Shown here: positions 17,567 to 27,046 of the stretch, piece by piece
Layout: each line of letters begins with the position of its first letter
Position numbering within the stretch: the first letter of the stretch is position 1
Source: JAVVSR01 sp036654095
Lineage (GTDB): Bacteria; Bacillota; Clostridia; Christensenellales; CAG-917
Direction of reading: 5' to 3'
Length of the DNA: 64,000 nt
Assembly: GCA_036654095.1 (NCBI GenBank)
Contig: JAVVSR010000001.1
Coordinates: 248,001 to 312,000, forward strand
Notes under the pieces: model-generated
Database searches by the model: none
Told to the model about the DNA's origin: nothing
What the model saw: the letters and a program-made list of their open reading frames with translations, nothing else
Translations under genes and position numbers: made by a program

Positions 17567-18727
17567 TTACCAATTATCGGTAATTCGCCTAATAATATCC
17601 ATAAAACTAGCTTTTTCAATAGTTTCGTTAGCAATTAAATCAATTTCGTCAATAACAACGCCCTTTTTAATTACGACCGCCTTTCCTATTACGTCGCCAG
17701 CGCTGATTTTCGCAATAACGCTTGTTGGAAGTTCAAATTTAACTTCAATTTCCGCATTATCTCCACGTTTCGTAAAGGCTGTAATATTCTTTTTAGGAAC
17801 AATTTGAATAGTAGATTTTTTACCTTTTAGAACTTCTACCGAATTGGCTATTTCGGTATTCATATTATACAAAACTTTGTTTTCATATGCTCCAAAAGCA
17901 TAGTTAAACATATTAGATACTTCTTTAAAACGTGTTTTTGAATCGGGAGAGCCAATAATGGTTGAAACAATACGCATATCTCCACGTTTGGCAGATGCAG
18001 CTAAACAGAACATAGCTTCATTTGTAAATCCTGTTTTGCCCGAGTCACAACCTTTATAAAATCTTGTAAGTTTATTTGTGTTTGTAATTGTGGTGATACG
18101 TCCGTCTGGATGAGTATAATCCTCTAACCAAACTTTGCAAAACTCAAAATATTTGTCGTGTTTTAAAAGCTCGCTAAGCATTACCGAAACATCTTTTGCC
18201 GTCGAATGTTGGTTTAATGCAGGTAATCCCGTACAGTTAGCGAAAATTGTATTTTCCATTTTTAACTCTTTCGCCCTATTATTCATCATCTTCACAAAAC
18301 CGCTTTCACTGCCACCTAATCTTTCGGCTAGCGCGTGACTGCTGTCATTAGCCGAAGCAACAACAACACTCTTTAAAAGGTTATACACCGTATGCTTTGA
18401 ATTAGCCGATAAAAACAACTGAGAACCGCCCATCGACGCGCTTTCAGAACTAATTGTAATTTCATCATTAAGCGAAAGCTTTTTACTATCAATGGCTTCA
18501 AATGTCAACAATGAAGTCATAATCTTAACCATACTTGCAATCGGAAGTTTTTCATTTTCGTTTTTTGCAAATATTACTGTTTTGGTATCAAAATCCATTA
18601 CATAAGCTGATTTTGCGGTTATCTCAATGGATTCATTTGCGCTTGCGTTGTCGCTAGTGTTATAAAAACAAAAACCAAAACTTAGCATTATTACGGATAT
18701 GGACATAATTAAAATTGCTTTTTTCAT
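17567..18727 (-). CDS. second D-alanyl-D-alanine carboxypeptidase (S11 family)
   Basis: A 386-residue penicillin-binding protein 5-type carboxypeptidase with a signal peptide (about 1-30). SxxK is S65-MV-K68, KTG is in DSGKTGFTNEA, and the C-terminal PBP5_C beta domain is followed by an amphipathic end. The second motif reads S125-A-N127 rather than SGN, an accepted variation in the family. It has its own ribosome binding site (GAGGT) and stands alone, so it may be the vegetative enzyme while the gene next to ytfJ serves sporulation; that division is an inference. Confidence 0.9.
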   Translation of the reverse strand: MKKAILIMSISVIMLSFGFCFYNTSDNASANESIEITAKSAYVMDFDTKTVIFAKNENEKLPIASMVKIMTSLLTFEAIDSKKLSLNDEITISSESASMGGSQLFLSANSKHTVYNLLKSVVVASANDSSHALAERLGGSESGFVKMMNNRAKELKMENTIFANCTGLPALNQHSTAKDVSVMLSELLKHDKYFEFCKVWLEDYTHPDGRITTITNTNKLTRFYKGCDSGKTGFTNEAMFCLAASAKRGDMRIVSTIIGSPDSKTRFKEVSNMFNYAFGAYENKVLYNMNTEIANSVEVLKGKKSTIQIVPKKNITAFTKRGDNAEIEVKFELPTSVIAKISAGDVIGKAVVIKKGVVIDEIDLIANETIEKASFMDIIRRITDNW

Positions 18728-18936
18728 AATTTACCTCACACGACTAGTTTTAGTGAAAATTATGTTTTTATTCAAAAAAATGTAAAGCAAATTTTAATAG
18801 CAAAATATTTTACAAAATATATTAATTTTTATATTGAAAGTAAACAATTTAAGCTTGTACGAAATGCACAAAATATTTGTTTTTTATTAATTTTAAAATA
18901 CCTATTTTAATTTATACATATTAAATATAAACTATT

Positions 18937-19524
18937 TTATGATATATATCGTGGACTAATTACATTAATTAAATTACCAAAAATTAAAACATATATAACC
19001 AAAACAGCTAAATTTATTAAGAATATGATTAATAAAGACCTATAAATTGTATTTCTAATATTTCCGCAAGAGTTGCACGAACTGTAACTTGACGAATGAC
19101 AACTATACCCAATTATAATTCTAAAAATTATGCACATCATTAAAAACGTAAATAACATCGTAGGTATATAAATTAGCAATGCGCTAATAATCGCTCGAAA
19201 AACTGAAATTGAAAATATTATTGCAAACGCTTCTCCAATTTTATATCCAAATAAAAAAAACGCCAGCCACCCTAAAAAAATACATTTAGAAGTAATTGAC
19301 GCTATTAAAAATAATATATAGATACAAATAAGTAACAGCAAGTACCAAAGTAAAACATATGCAACTCCATAGCAGGGTTCAATGTCGTTTAGATTTCCTA
19401 TGTATAGCGCGCCAAATATAATGCCTAGAAGCATTATGGAAGCCGAACACAAAATTAATGATTTATTTTCGCAAAAGAAATCCTTAACCACATATAATAT
19501 CTGTTGCTTTTTATAAACTTTCAC
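18937..19524 (-). CDS. SpoIIM-like polytopic membrane protein
   Basis: A 195-residue protein with about five hydrophobic helices and a short basic N-terminus. The beginning (a charged FFCENKSLI stretch, then LLGIIFGALYIGN) resembles SpoIIM, the membrane subunit of the DMP engulfment machine, in order and spacing. The gene follows spo0A, as spoIIM does in some clostridia. Odd features are a Cys/Ser-rich loop (CHSSSYSSCNSCG, about 143-155) and no long external loop. The start is GTG without a visible ribosome binding site. It could also be an unrelated small membrane protein. Confidence 0.45.
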   Translation of the reverse strand: MKVYKKQQILYVVKDFFCENKSLILCSASIMLLGIIFGALYIGNLNDIEPCYGVAYVLLWYLLLLICIYILFLIASITSKCIFLGWLAFFLFGYKIGEAFAIIFSISVFRAIISALLIYIPTMLFTFLMMCIIFRIIIGYSCHSSSYSSCNSCGNIRNTIYRSLLIIFLINLAVLVIYVLIFGNLINVISPRYIS

Positions 19525-19586
19525 ATAACAAGATATGTTAAACTACTTAATTTTATGCATAAGACAATATTGGATTTTTTATTAAA

Positions 19587-19946
19587 TTACATGATATTAT
19601 TTGACAGTTCGCCCGCGCGACATTTAAGCGACATCAATGCAGTTAATATAAACTGCTTATTTGATGGTTTTCCTTTTTTCATATCAATAGTTTCACCAAA
19701 TTCATCGTAAAGCGCCTGAACGTCGCCCTTTAGCCAAGCCGTTGAAATGGCATTTTGCACATCTTTTTCAATAGCAGAAATCGATTTGTTATATTTTTTT
19801 GAAAGCTCAACATATCCAACGTACTTTAAGGGTAAAATTTCAATATCATAAAGCGCGCTTTTAATAATATCAAAAAGATATCGGTATCCTAGTTTATTAG
19901 GTACAAATCCTAACCTTAATAAATATTCCGTTATTAGTTTTTCCAT
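19587..19946 (-). CDS. spo0A: stand-alone Spo0A C-terminal DNA-binding domain (no receiver)
   Basis: A 119-residue protein that aligns over almost its whole length with the Spo0A effector domain: LGFVPNKLGYRYLFDII, KKYNKSISAIEKDVQNAI (helix-turn-helix), AWLKGDVQALYDEFG and KGKPSNKQFI. The phosphorylatable receiver domain (about 120 residues) is absent. Only 161 bp separate it from spoIVB, and they hold a terminator, so no receiver is hidden upstream. GGAGGA sits six bases before ATG 19946, so this is an intact short gene. In the recognition helix, the Glu that contacts DNA in Bacillus Spo0A is kept, but Arg, Arg and His are replaced by Lys, Gln and Asn. Position after recN-spoIVB is the classical spo0A locus. 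Confidence 0.85.
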   Translation of the reverse strand: MEKLITEYLLRLGFVPNKLGYRYLFDIIKSALYDIEILPLKYVGYVELSKKYNKSISAIEKDVQNAISTAWLKGDVQALYDEFGETIDMKKGKPSNKQFILTALMSLKCRAGELSNNIM

Positions 19947-20051
19947 ATAAGTCCTCCAACTTTAAGATAACATATATTTGTAAAACATTTTTGAAATATT
20001 TTGCACTATTTAATCAAATTTCAATGGTTTTTGTTGCAGGCTTTCAAAATA

Positions 20052-20084
20052 AAAAACGCAACTTAAAATTTAAGTAGCGTTTTT
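20052..20084 (-). terminator. intrinsic terminator between spoIVB and spo0A
   Basis: A 16-bp stem with one mismatch (AAAAACGC.ACTTAAA, 20052-20067 with 20069-20084) ends in a U-run on the minus strand. It separates spo0A transcription from spoIVB. Confidence 0.82.
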
Positions 20085-20107
20085 ATAAAGCATAACAATA
20101 ATTTATT

Positions 20108-21286
20108 TTACCCACAAGACGATGAAAGCATCCAATTAATGTATACGGCATATCCGCGCGTAGGGTCATTAATGAATACGTGCGTAACTGCTCCAATTAA
20201 TTTACCGTTTTGTATTACAGGGCTTCCGCTCATACCCTGAACGATACCACCCGTTATATCTAAAAGTCGTTTATCCGTAATCGATATAACCATACTTTTA
20301 ACTTGCGCATTATCCTGCTGCATTGTCTTAACAATATTAATTTCATAATAATCGGGCGCATTTCCGTTAACCGTTGTATAAACATATGCCTTTCCGTGTT
20401 TTATATCCAATTCGCTTCCAACTTTAATTTTTTGCGCGTCTGCGCCAACTTCCGACATTTTACCAAAAATACCAAATTCGTTGTTATTATTTATTGAACC
20501 AACACCATTATCAAAACGATTAAACACACCTCTAAGTTCGCCAGCTGCGCCTTTAACGCCTTTTTTTACGCCAATAATACTGCAATTATAAACTCTACCC
20601 GTATTTAACTCTTTAGATAAACCGGTATCCGTATCAATAATATGATGGCCAAGCGCGCCAAAACTTCCATCACTTTTAATATAAGTCAGTGTTCCTATGC
20701 CCGATATGCAGTCTTTAATTGAAAGTCCCAATCGCGGTTCTCCCGTCAAAGTGTCCTTTAAAAAAACCGTATCGACTTCAAAAATATTTCCTCTTCTGTT
20801 GATTTTCAATTTAACATTTTTAGTAGCGACATAATTTGCTATTTTTGTAATATCACTTGGATTATTTACTTTGTAACCATTTATTGACATTAAAATATCA
20901 CCATTTTGTATACCGCTGTCAACAAGTGGATTAACTAAACCCTTATCTGTAATTATTGCGTTGGTTCCTACAATTATCGCGCCTTCCGCGCCAATGGTAA
21001 CACCCAAAGGTTTTCCGCCTAAATAGACTTCTTCATTTTCTACAAATCTACAATTTAATGTTTTAATATCTAAAAAATTAAATAATTTGTAATTTAAAAT
21101 TAAGCCTCCATTATCTTTATGATTGACACACAAAGAAATAGGCGGAGATGGTTCAAGCGCGCTAAAATCCTCAGTCAAAATCATCGAATCGGTATACTCG
21201 ATATTCATTAAACTAAGGTTAAACCCCGAAAAAACCGCTGCAACAATAATTAGACATAAAAAAATCTTAAACAATACATTTTTCAT
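20108..21286 (-). CDS. spoIVB: SpoIVB peptidase (family S55)
   Basis: A 392-residue forespore-secreted serine peptidase that in Bacillus triggers SpoIVFB and thus sigma-K. An N-terminal signal anchor (about 7-25) is followed by a PDZ domain (about 85-165; VNPLVDSGIQNGDILMSING) and the S55 peptidase domain. The catalytic Ser lies in GMSGSP (351-356) and the His in GALGHHI. The C-terminal THVFINDPTRGYAVYINWML is typical. It sits directly after recN in the canonical recN-spoIVB-spo0A order. Confidence 0.95.
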   Translation of the reverse strand: MKNVLFKIFLCLIIVAAVFSGFNLSLMNIEYTDSMILTEDFSALEPSPPISLCVNHKDNGGLILNYKLFNFLDIKTLNCRFVENEEVYLGGKPLGVTIGAEGAIIVGTNAIITDKGLVNPLVDSGIQNGDILMSINGYKVNNPSDITKIANYVATKNVKLKINRRGNIFEVDTVFLKDTLTGEPRLGLSIKDCISGIGTLTYIKSDGSFGALGHHIIDTDTGLSKELNTGRVYNCSIIGVKKGVKGAAGELRGVFNRFDNGVGSINNNNEFGIFGKMSEVGADAQKIKVGSELDIKHGKAYVYTTVNGNAPDYYEINIVKTMQQDNAQVKSMVISITDKRLLDITGGIVQGMSGSPVIQNGKLIGAVTHVFINDPTRGYAVYINWMLSSSCG

Positions 21287-21411
21287 AATTCACCAATGAT
21301 AGTGTAGAATTTAAGATAAATAATATACAAAAAAAATAATATTATATTTTGTAAATTTTGGTATTATTCTTAAAAACTCGATTTTATAGAATAATATTTT
21401 GAAAATAATTG

Positions 21412-23115
21412 TTAAAACTTCAATTTATACTCATTACTATGTTTTTTCATAACCATAGCGTGCGGTATTGCGTGCGTACTGTACGCGCTACCTCCAATAA
21501 GCCTAGCAATCTCATTAATTTCGCCATTTTCATCTAATAAAGTCAAGTGGGTATTAGTTTTATCGCCCTCAACAACCTTCTCGATTTTATAATGCAAGTC
21601 GGCCATGCTTGCTAGCTGCGGAAGATGTGTAACCGCTATAACCTGCCTGGAATGTGATATATTATAAAGTTTTTCAGCGACAATCTGCGCAATATTGCCA
21701 CTTATGCCTGAGTCAATTTCATCAAAAACCATTGTACCAATATTGTCCAATTTTGCAATAATATTTTTCAAAGCGAGCATAAACCGCGACATTTCGCCAC
21801 CCGAAATGATTTTTGCAAGCGGTTTCAGTGGCTCGCCGATATTCGCTGAAATTAAAAATTCAATCACATCATAACCATTTTCCGTACAACACTTTGGTGT
21901 TATATCGTTTTCAAATACAAAGCTAACCTTAAATTTTGAGCCAGACATGCCAAGTTCAGCTAATTGAGTATTTATTTCATTTTCAAAAGATTTCGCAAGC
22001 GTTTCACGTTGTTTATGCAATGACTTACTTGCATTAACTAGGTTTTCACCCTGCTTTTTAATTAAATTTTCAAGTTTGGCGCAAGTTTCTTCAGCAGACG
22101 AAAGCATTGTATACTCTGCTTTTGCGTTTGACAAAAAATCAAGCGCGCTTGTAATTGTTCCACCATATTTTCTAGCTAACGACCTTACTAATTCAATTCT
22201 CTTTTCAACCTTTTCGGCAGTAAAGTCATCAAATTGCAAATCCGACAGTTGCGTTTCAAGTGTTTCAGAAATATCTTGTATTTCAATTTTAGCCACATCA
22301 AGCCTATCGGCCATTTCAAGATAATTTTTGTCAAAATCAGAAACCGACATTAACATATTTTTTGATTTGCCTATTGCCGACAGCGCAGAAAAACTATCCA
22401 CGCTTCCGCTTAAAAGTTCAATGCAATCAGTCACTGCATTAACAATTTTTTCAATGTTGCGAAATTTTCTTCGTTCAGATATAAGTTCGTCTTCCTCGCC
22501 TTCGTGAATGTCAGCCTTTTCAAGCTCATCAATTTGATACGACAACACGTCAATTTTGCGCGCGCGTTCTTCGGTGTTGCCATACTTTTTATATTCCGCA
22601 ACACTTTCTTTGTACAAATTAAATGCAGTTTTGCAATCCGATTGTAACTTTAAGATTGAATTTCCACCATAGTTATCTAACAATGTAATATGCGTTGACG
22701 TTCTAAGCAACGACTGGTGTTCGTGTTGACCGTGAATATCTGCAATAAGCTCGGTTAGCCCCTTTAACATATTTAATGTGCAAGGATGACCATTTATACG
22801 ACACTCGTTTTTGCCACTTATACTCATTGAACGCTTAATAATTAAGCAATCCTCTGCCGATATGTCAAGTTCATCTAACTGAACTTTAATCTTATCATTT
22901 AAATAATCCTCAAAAACAGCCTCAACAGTCGCGCTTTCCGCTCCAAACCTGATAAGCGTTTTGTCGGCGCGCTCGCCCAACACAAAATTTAGCGAGTCAA
23001 TAATTATTGACTTACCTGCGCCTGTTTCACCGCTTAAAATATTTAGACCTTTACCAAGTGTTATCGAAAGATTTTCAATTAAAGCAATGTTTTTGATATT
23101 TAAAAGGGATAACAT
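21412..23115 (-). CDS. recN: DNA repair protein RecN
   Basis: A 567-residue SMC-like ATPase for double-strand-break repair. Walker A GETGAGKS is at 29-36. A long coiled-coil region occupies the middle (about 150-360). The ABC signature is in IISGGEMSRFMLA, and Walker B is VMFDEIDSGISG. Length is normal. It starts 7 bp after argR, as in most Firmicutes. Confidence 0.97.
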   Translation of the reverse strand: MLSLLNIKNIALIENLSITLGKGLNILSGETGAGKSIIIDSLNFVLGERADKTLIRFGAESATVEAVFEDYLNDKIKVQLDELDISAEDCLIIKRSMSISGKNECRINGHPCTLNMLKGLTELIADIHGQHEHQSLLRTSTHITLLDNYGGNSILKLQSDCKTAFNLYKESVAEYKKYGNTEERARKIDVLSYQIDELEKADIHEGEEDELISERRKFRNIEKIVNAVTDCIELLSGSVDSFSALSAIGKSKNMLMSVSDFDKNYLEMADRLDVAKIEIQDISETLETQLSDLQFDDFTAEKVEKRIELVRSLARKYGGTITSALDFLSNAKAEYTMLSSAEETCAKLENLIKKQGENLVNASKSLHKQRETLAKSFENEINTQLAELGMSGSKFKVSFVFENDITPKCCTENGYDVIEFLISANIGEPLKPLAKIISGGEMSRFMLALKNIIAKLDNIGTMVFDEIDSGISGNIAQIVAEKLYNISHSRQVIAVTHLPQLASMADLHYKIEKVVEGDKTNTHLTLLDENGEINEIARLIGGSAYSTHAIPHAMVMKKHSNEYKLKF

Positions 23116-23122
23116 ATTGAAA

Positions 23123-23575
23123 TTACTCCATCAAAGACTTTAGTTTATCAACAATTCCTTCAACCTTATCCAAGCTTTTCACAACAATTAAAATTGTGTC
23201 ATCGCCAGCAACGCAACCAATAACTTCGGGGAAGCTCATTTTATCAATCAATGCCGCCGCTGAGTTTGCGCTACCGCTAATAGTTTTAATTACTATTAAG
23301 TTAAAAGAAGCGTCAACAGACACCACCGATTCCCTAAATAAGTTTAAAAGTTTGCCCGACGTTTTCTGTTCTCGAGGTTGAGGTTGCGCATATTTGTAGG
23401 TTTTGTTTTGTGTCATCACCTTAATAAGCCCTAAATCCTTGATGTCGCGCGATACGGTCGCTTGTGTTACATTGTAGCCTTCAATGCGTAAAGCATCGGC
23501 CAACGCATCTTGTGTTTCAATTTCATTTTTTGAAATTAGCTCAATAAGTTTAAGCTGTCTGCCGGTTCTTGCCAT
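23123..23575 (-). CDS. argR: arginine repressor ArgR
   Basis: A 150-residue ArgR/AhrC regulator. The N-terminal winged helix contains VTQATVSRDIKDLGLIKV, the C-terminal hexamerisation and arginine-binding domain contains ISGSANSAAALIDKM and CVAGDDTILIVV. I placed the start at ATG 23575, preceded by GAGAGGG; an in-frame TTG five codons upstream has no ribosome binding site. No arginine genes are nearby; the argR-recN link is a general Firmicutes feature. Confidence 0.95.
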   Translation of the reverse strand: MARTGRQLKLIELISKNEIETQDALADALRIEGYNVTQATVSRDIKDLGLIKVMTQNKTYKYAQPQPREQKTSGKLLNLFRESVVSVDASFNLIVIKTISGSANSAAALIDKMSFPEVIGCVAGDDTILIVVKSLDKVEGIVDKLKSLME

Positions 23576-23624
23576 AACTAACCCTCTCAATCATTAAATA
23601 TTTATAATTAGTAAAAAACTACAA

Positions 23625-24479
23625 TTACTCCTTATCGACAGAAGTAACTCCCCAATAGTTCAATTTTTTTAAGAGTTTATCGTAAAAACCCTCATTTTTA
23701 AGTTTTATAAAGCAAGCAGAATGTTTAGCCTTGACCACATAAATAGGTTTATTTTTTGAAACGTTGCAAATAAATTGACCATCAATGACCAAGTCGGCTT
23801 CCATAAAAAGTTCAGGAGCGGAAACGGTTATCGCGTGAGTATCCGCCATAACGATAGGCCTGCTATGTAAGGAGTGCGCACAAACGGTATTTACAATAAT
23901 TGCTTTAATATCTGGGCCTAAAATTGGTCCACCACACGACAGAGAGTATGCAGTTGAACCAGTTGGAGTGCTGACAATAAGGCCATCTGCCAAATACTTA
24001 TCTAAAAGTTTCCCGTCATATTCAACCTGAATGTAGATAGGACGAGTGTTGTGACCTTTAGATAAAACAAGTTCATTAAGCGCAAAGTAACTTACGTTTT
24101 CATAAGTGATTTGCAACAATGACCTTTCCTCTATCGTATAACGATTTTGGAATACACACGAAATAGCGTACTCGATTTCGTCGTATTCAACTTCAGTTAA
24201 AAAGCCCAACGTACCTAAGTTAATGCAAAGCAGCGGAATATTTCGTTCGCCAATAGTTTTAACAGCGTTCAAAACAGTGCCATCTCCGCCTAAAACAATT
24301 AAAATTTCAGCGCGGTCAATACTATCGCAAAGCAAACCAACAGTTTGCCCTTCAAAATTACCAACAGAATTTGAGGTAATGGAATAAGAAACACCCTTAT
24401 CGGTCAGTATTTTAACTAACTGTCTAACAACATTTTTATCTTGTATCTTTTCCAAATTTGCGTATACAACGATGTGCAT
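23625..24479 (-). CDS. nadK: NAD kinase
   Basis: A 284-residue ATP-dependent NAD kinase that makes NADP. The GGDGT motif begins at residue 64, followed by NLGTLGFLTEVE and the second family motif DGLIVSTPTGSTAYSLSCGGPI. Length is normal. It is the first gene of nadK-argR-recN, with a strong promoter 32-60 bp upstream. Position between dxs and argR is common in Clostridia; the tlyA-type methyltransferase gene often found there is missing. Confidence 0.96.
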   Translation of the reverse strand: MHIVVYANLEKIQDKNVVRQLVKILTDKGVSYSITSNSVGNFEGQTVGLLCDSIDRAEILIVLGGDGTVLNAVKTIGERNIPLLCINLGTLGFLTEVEYDEIEYAISCVFQNRYTIEERSLLQITYENVSYFALNELVLSKGHNTRPIYIQVEYDGKLLDKYLADGLIVSTPTGSTAYSLSCGGPILGPDIKAIIVNTVCAHSLHSRPIVMADTHAITVSAPELFMEADLVIDGQFICNVSKNKPIYVVKAKHSACFIKLKNEGFYDKLLKKLNYWGVTSVDKE

Positions 24480-24510
24480 AATTTACCTCTTTTTAATACT
24501 CTATAAAACC

Positions 24511-24539
24511 ATTATAGCCTTAAAAAAGCATAATGTCCA
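24511..24539 (-). promoter_or_regulatory. vegetative promoter of nadK-argR-recN
   Basis: TGGACA (-35, five of six) and a perfect TATAAT (-10), separated by 17 bp, lie 32 bp upstream of the nadK start. Confidence 0.75.
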
Positions 24540-24678
24540 TAGTTTATTTGCATAACTTGACATAAGATTAGATATTTTTATACAATAAGTGAATATTTAA
24601 ATGAATTTAAAGCAACAAATAAAACTATTATAGTAAAATTTAAAAATTTAAAAAAAAATTATTGAAAAAAAAATTCAA

Positions 24679-26361
24679 TTACTTAGCGAAAAAATTTAAT
24701 GCTTTAGATAGAATATTATTAAAATTAAAGCCAAATTCATCATAAGCCTCATCAGAGGTCATATTTGGAATAAGGACATTATCAAAAGTAAATGACATAA
24801 TATTGTTGGCGCAATAACCTTTTTTATTGTAGTATTCAAAAATCGAACTCGACAAACCGCCCGCTAAAATATTGTCTTCAAATATAAAAATCTTTTTATC
24901 TTTAAGAACATCAAGCATTTCTTCATCAATCGGATTAACAAAGCGCGCATTGACAGTACTTAAATTTAAGCCATTATTCATAGCACTTTCTTTAAGTTTT
25001 ACAGCTAAATTGGCCATTTTAGAGCCAGTATATATAATTATGCCTTGTTCGCCATTTTCAACAAAATATTCCCACTTGCCTAGACTAATTGGCGATACTT
25101 TCAAAAAATTATCCTCGCCGCCTTTGCAATAACGCAAAGCAATAGGCTTGTTTACAGTAAGTGTCCACTTCAACATCGCTTCAAGCTCATCACCATTTTT
25201 CGGCGATGCAATTATCATATTTGCCGTTCTTAAAAAACTTAAATTAATTAAACCTTGATGTGTTTCTCCATCGTCAGAAACGATACCACTATGGTCAACA
25301 CATAGCGTAACCGAAAGATTTTGCACCATAATATCGTGTATAATTTGGTCAAAACCACGTTGTAAAAATGTACTGTACACTGCAAAATATGGTTTTAACC
25401 CCTCTTTAGCCAATGCCGCGCACATTGTAACAGCATGCCCTTCAGCTATACCTGTATCAAAAAACCTATCAGGATATTTATTTGCAAAGCTGCCTAAACC
25501 AGTGCCGTCGGCCATAGCTGCCGTGACTGCAACTACACGTTTATCTGCGCCCGCCATTTCAACAAGGGTATCACCCATACGTTTTGAAAAGCTGTCGCCA
25601 CATTTTGCGCCGACTGAATGAAATTTATCAGGACACTCCTCTGCTTTATTATAGCCCTTACCTTTTTCAGTAATAACATGGACAACTACGCTTTTTTTTG
25701 ACTGTTTTGCGCACTCTAATGCGTCAATTAAAGATACAAAGTCGTGTCCGTTGATTTGTCCAATATAATCGAAACCTAATGAATTAAAAAAACATTTAGC
25801 CGAGTTCTCGCATTTCAAAATTTTTGTTACTCCGCCAACTGTCGCAGAAATTGTCATATTATTGTCATTTAACACTATAATTTGTTTTGCATCGATACTT
25901 GCGCTATCGTTAAGAGCTTCGAAACACATGCCGTTGCTTAACGAACCATCGCCAACCAATGAAACTATTTCGTAATTTTCATTTTTAAGTTTCCGAGCGC
26001 GCATCAAGCCACACGCAATAGACAACGCAGTGCTACTGTGTCCTGTATTAAAATAATCGTATTTACTTTCAGATGATTTTGGAAATCCGCTTAATCCATC
26101 TTTTTTACGAATTGACGAAAAATTATCGCGAGTTAAAATTTTATGAGTATAGCACTGATGACCAACATCAAACAGCAACTTATCCTTCGGAAAATCAAAA
26201 ACGTAATGCAATGCGATTGTTAATTCAACAACTCCAAGGTTTGAAGCAAGATGCCCGCCATTGACGGGTATAACCTCTAATATGGTTTTTCTAACATTTT
26301 GGGCAAGTATATTTAACTCATCGATACTGAGTATTTTTAAATTAGTTCTTTTTTCGGCCAC
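24679..26361 (-). CDS. dxs: 1-deoxy-D-xylulose-5-phosphate synthase
   Basis: A 560-residue thiamine-diphosphate enzyme that condenses pyruvate and glyceraldehyde-3-phosphate in the first MEP-pathway step. HLASNLGVVELTIALHYVFD, the substrate-binding FDVGHQCYTHKILT, and the ThDP/Mg motif GDGSLSNGMCFEALN are seen, followed by the transketolase pyrimidine domain (GIAEGHAVTMCAALAKEG). It is somewhat shorter than the usual 620 residues, as in several Clostridia. The GTG start lies inside oapA (20-bp overlap), with AAGGAG upstream, so dxs is cotranscribed with oapA. Confidence 0.96.
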   Translation of the reverse strand: MAEKRTNLKILSIDELNILAQNVRKTILEVIPVNGGHLASNLGVVELTIALHYVFDFPKDKLLFDVGHQCYTHKILTRDNFSSIRKKDGLSGFPKSSESKYDYFNTGHSSTALSIACGLMRARKLKNENYEIVSLVGDGSLSNGMCFEALNDSASIDAKQIIVLNDNNMTISATVGGVTKILKCENSAKCFFNSLGFDYIGQINGHDFVSLIDALECAKQSKKSVVVHVITEKGKGYNKAEECPDKFHSVGAKCGDSFSKRMGDTLVEMAGADKRVVAVTAAMADGTGLGSFANKYPDRFFDTGIAEGHAVTMCAALAKEGLKPYFAVYSTFLQRGFDQIIHDIMVQNLSVTLCVDHSGIVSDDGETHQGLINLSFLRTANMIIASPKNGDELEAMLKWTLTVNKPIALRYCKGGEDNFLKVSPISLGKWEYFVENGEQGIIIYTGSKMANLAVKLKESAMNNGLNLSTVNARFVNPIDEEMLDVLKDKKIFIFEDNILAGGLSSSIFEYYNKKGYCANNIMSFTFDNVLIPNMTSDEAYDEFGFNFNNILSKALNFFAK

Positions 26362-27037
26362 GCTTCTTATTCTCCTTTGTGAACACTGAAATTACGCGCG
26401 CTGTTAGCATAACAAATTCTTTCGACTTATTGATTGCATAGTTTTTTAAAAATGCTTTTCCGCCTACAATCAATGCCGACACCACTGCGCTAACGCAAAT
26501 AGTTACAAGTTGAACAATTTGATTTTCAGCATTTATTACTATTTTTGAAACAATAACGACCGTACACGCGCCCGATAGAATACCAAAAATATCGCCTATT
26601 ACGTCGTTACAAATATTTGCAACGACTTCGGCATTTTTAACAAGCCGTATAGCCGTTTTACTGCCATGCACCTTTTTACTTGCCATCGCAGTTAAAGGCG
26701 CAAGTTCACAACTAGCAACGGCAACGCCAATGCCGTCAAACAAAATACTTCCTGAAATTAAAAACAACAACAGTAAAATAGTAACAATAATGTTACCCGC
26801 CGTTGAAGTCATTTGCGCTATAAAACTAAAAAAAGCTGACAAAAAAAATGTGATTACAGTCGCCTTAATCGCCCAGTGCGATTTTAGCCCGCTTTTTTTT
26901 GGTTTATCAACTTTATCATTTTTACTTTTTATACTTTTGACAGTTACTTCAGACGCATTGCCATTTGCCACAGATATCGGAACTTCATCTGTAAGATTAT
27001 GGCTAAATTCGCCGTCTTGATTGTCGCTTTTATTCAT
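26342..27037 (-). CDS. oapA: OapA-like DUF21-related membrane protein (OLE RNA partner)
   Basis: A 231-residue membrane protein with a polar N-terminus (about 1-55), about four hydrophobic segments and a basic end (KENKKRGRKKN). The block ASCELAPLTAMASKKVHGSKTA..LVKNAEV resembles the DUF21/CNNM pattern, as OapA does. OapA is the OLE-RNA-associated membrane protein of Bacillus halodurans, encoded right after the OLE RNA and before dxs; here the gene has the same position and follows the candidate OLE RNA by about 10 bp. I chose ATG 27037 because GAGGAC lies just before it. Function in the literature is tied to stress and Mg2+ responses; here it is inferred. Confidence 0.8.
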   Translation of the reverse strand: MNKSDNQDGEFSHNLTDEVPISVANGNASEVTVKSIKSKNDKVDKPKKSGLKSHWAIKATVITFFLSAFFSFIAQMTSTAGNIIVTILLLLFLISGSILFDGIGVAVASCELAPLTAMASKKVHGSKTAIRLVKNAEVVANICNDVIGDIFGILSGACTVVIVSKIVINAENQIVQLVTICVSAVVSALIVGGKAFLKNYAINKSKEFVMLTARVISVFTKENKKRGRKKN

Positions 27038-27046
27038 ATAGTCCTC

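Noticed and set aside
19527..19710. Plus-strand frame of 68 residues opposite the spo0A 3' end.
   Set aside because: It overlaps the end of the real minus-strand gene, begins in an AT-rich spacer, and has no recognisable product or ribosome binding site.
24640..24678. Terminator after dxs formed by TTGAA/TTCAA around a T-run.
   Set aside because: The stem is only 5 bp of A/T pairs with G or C at single positions, too weak to support.
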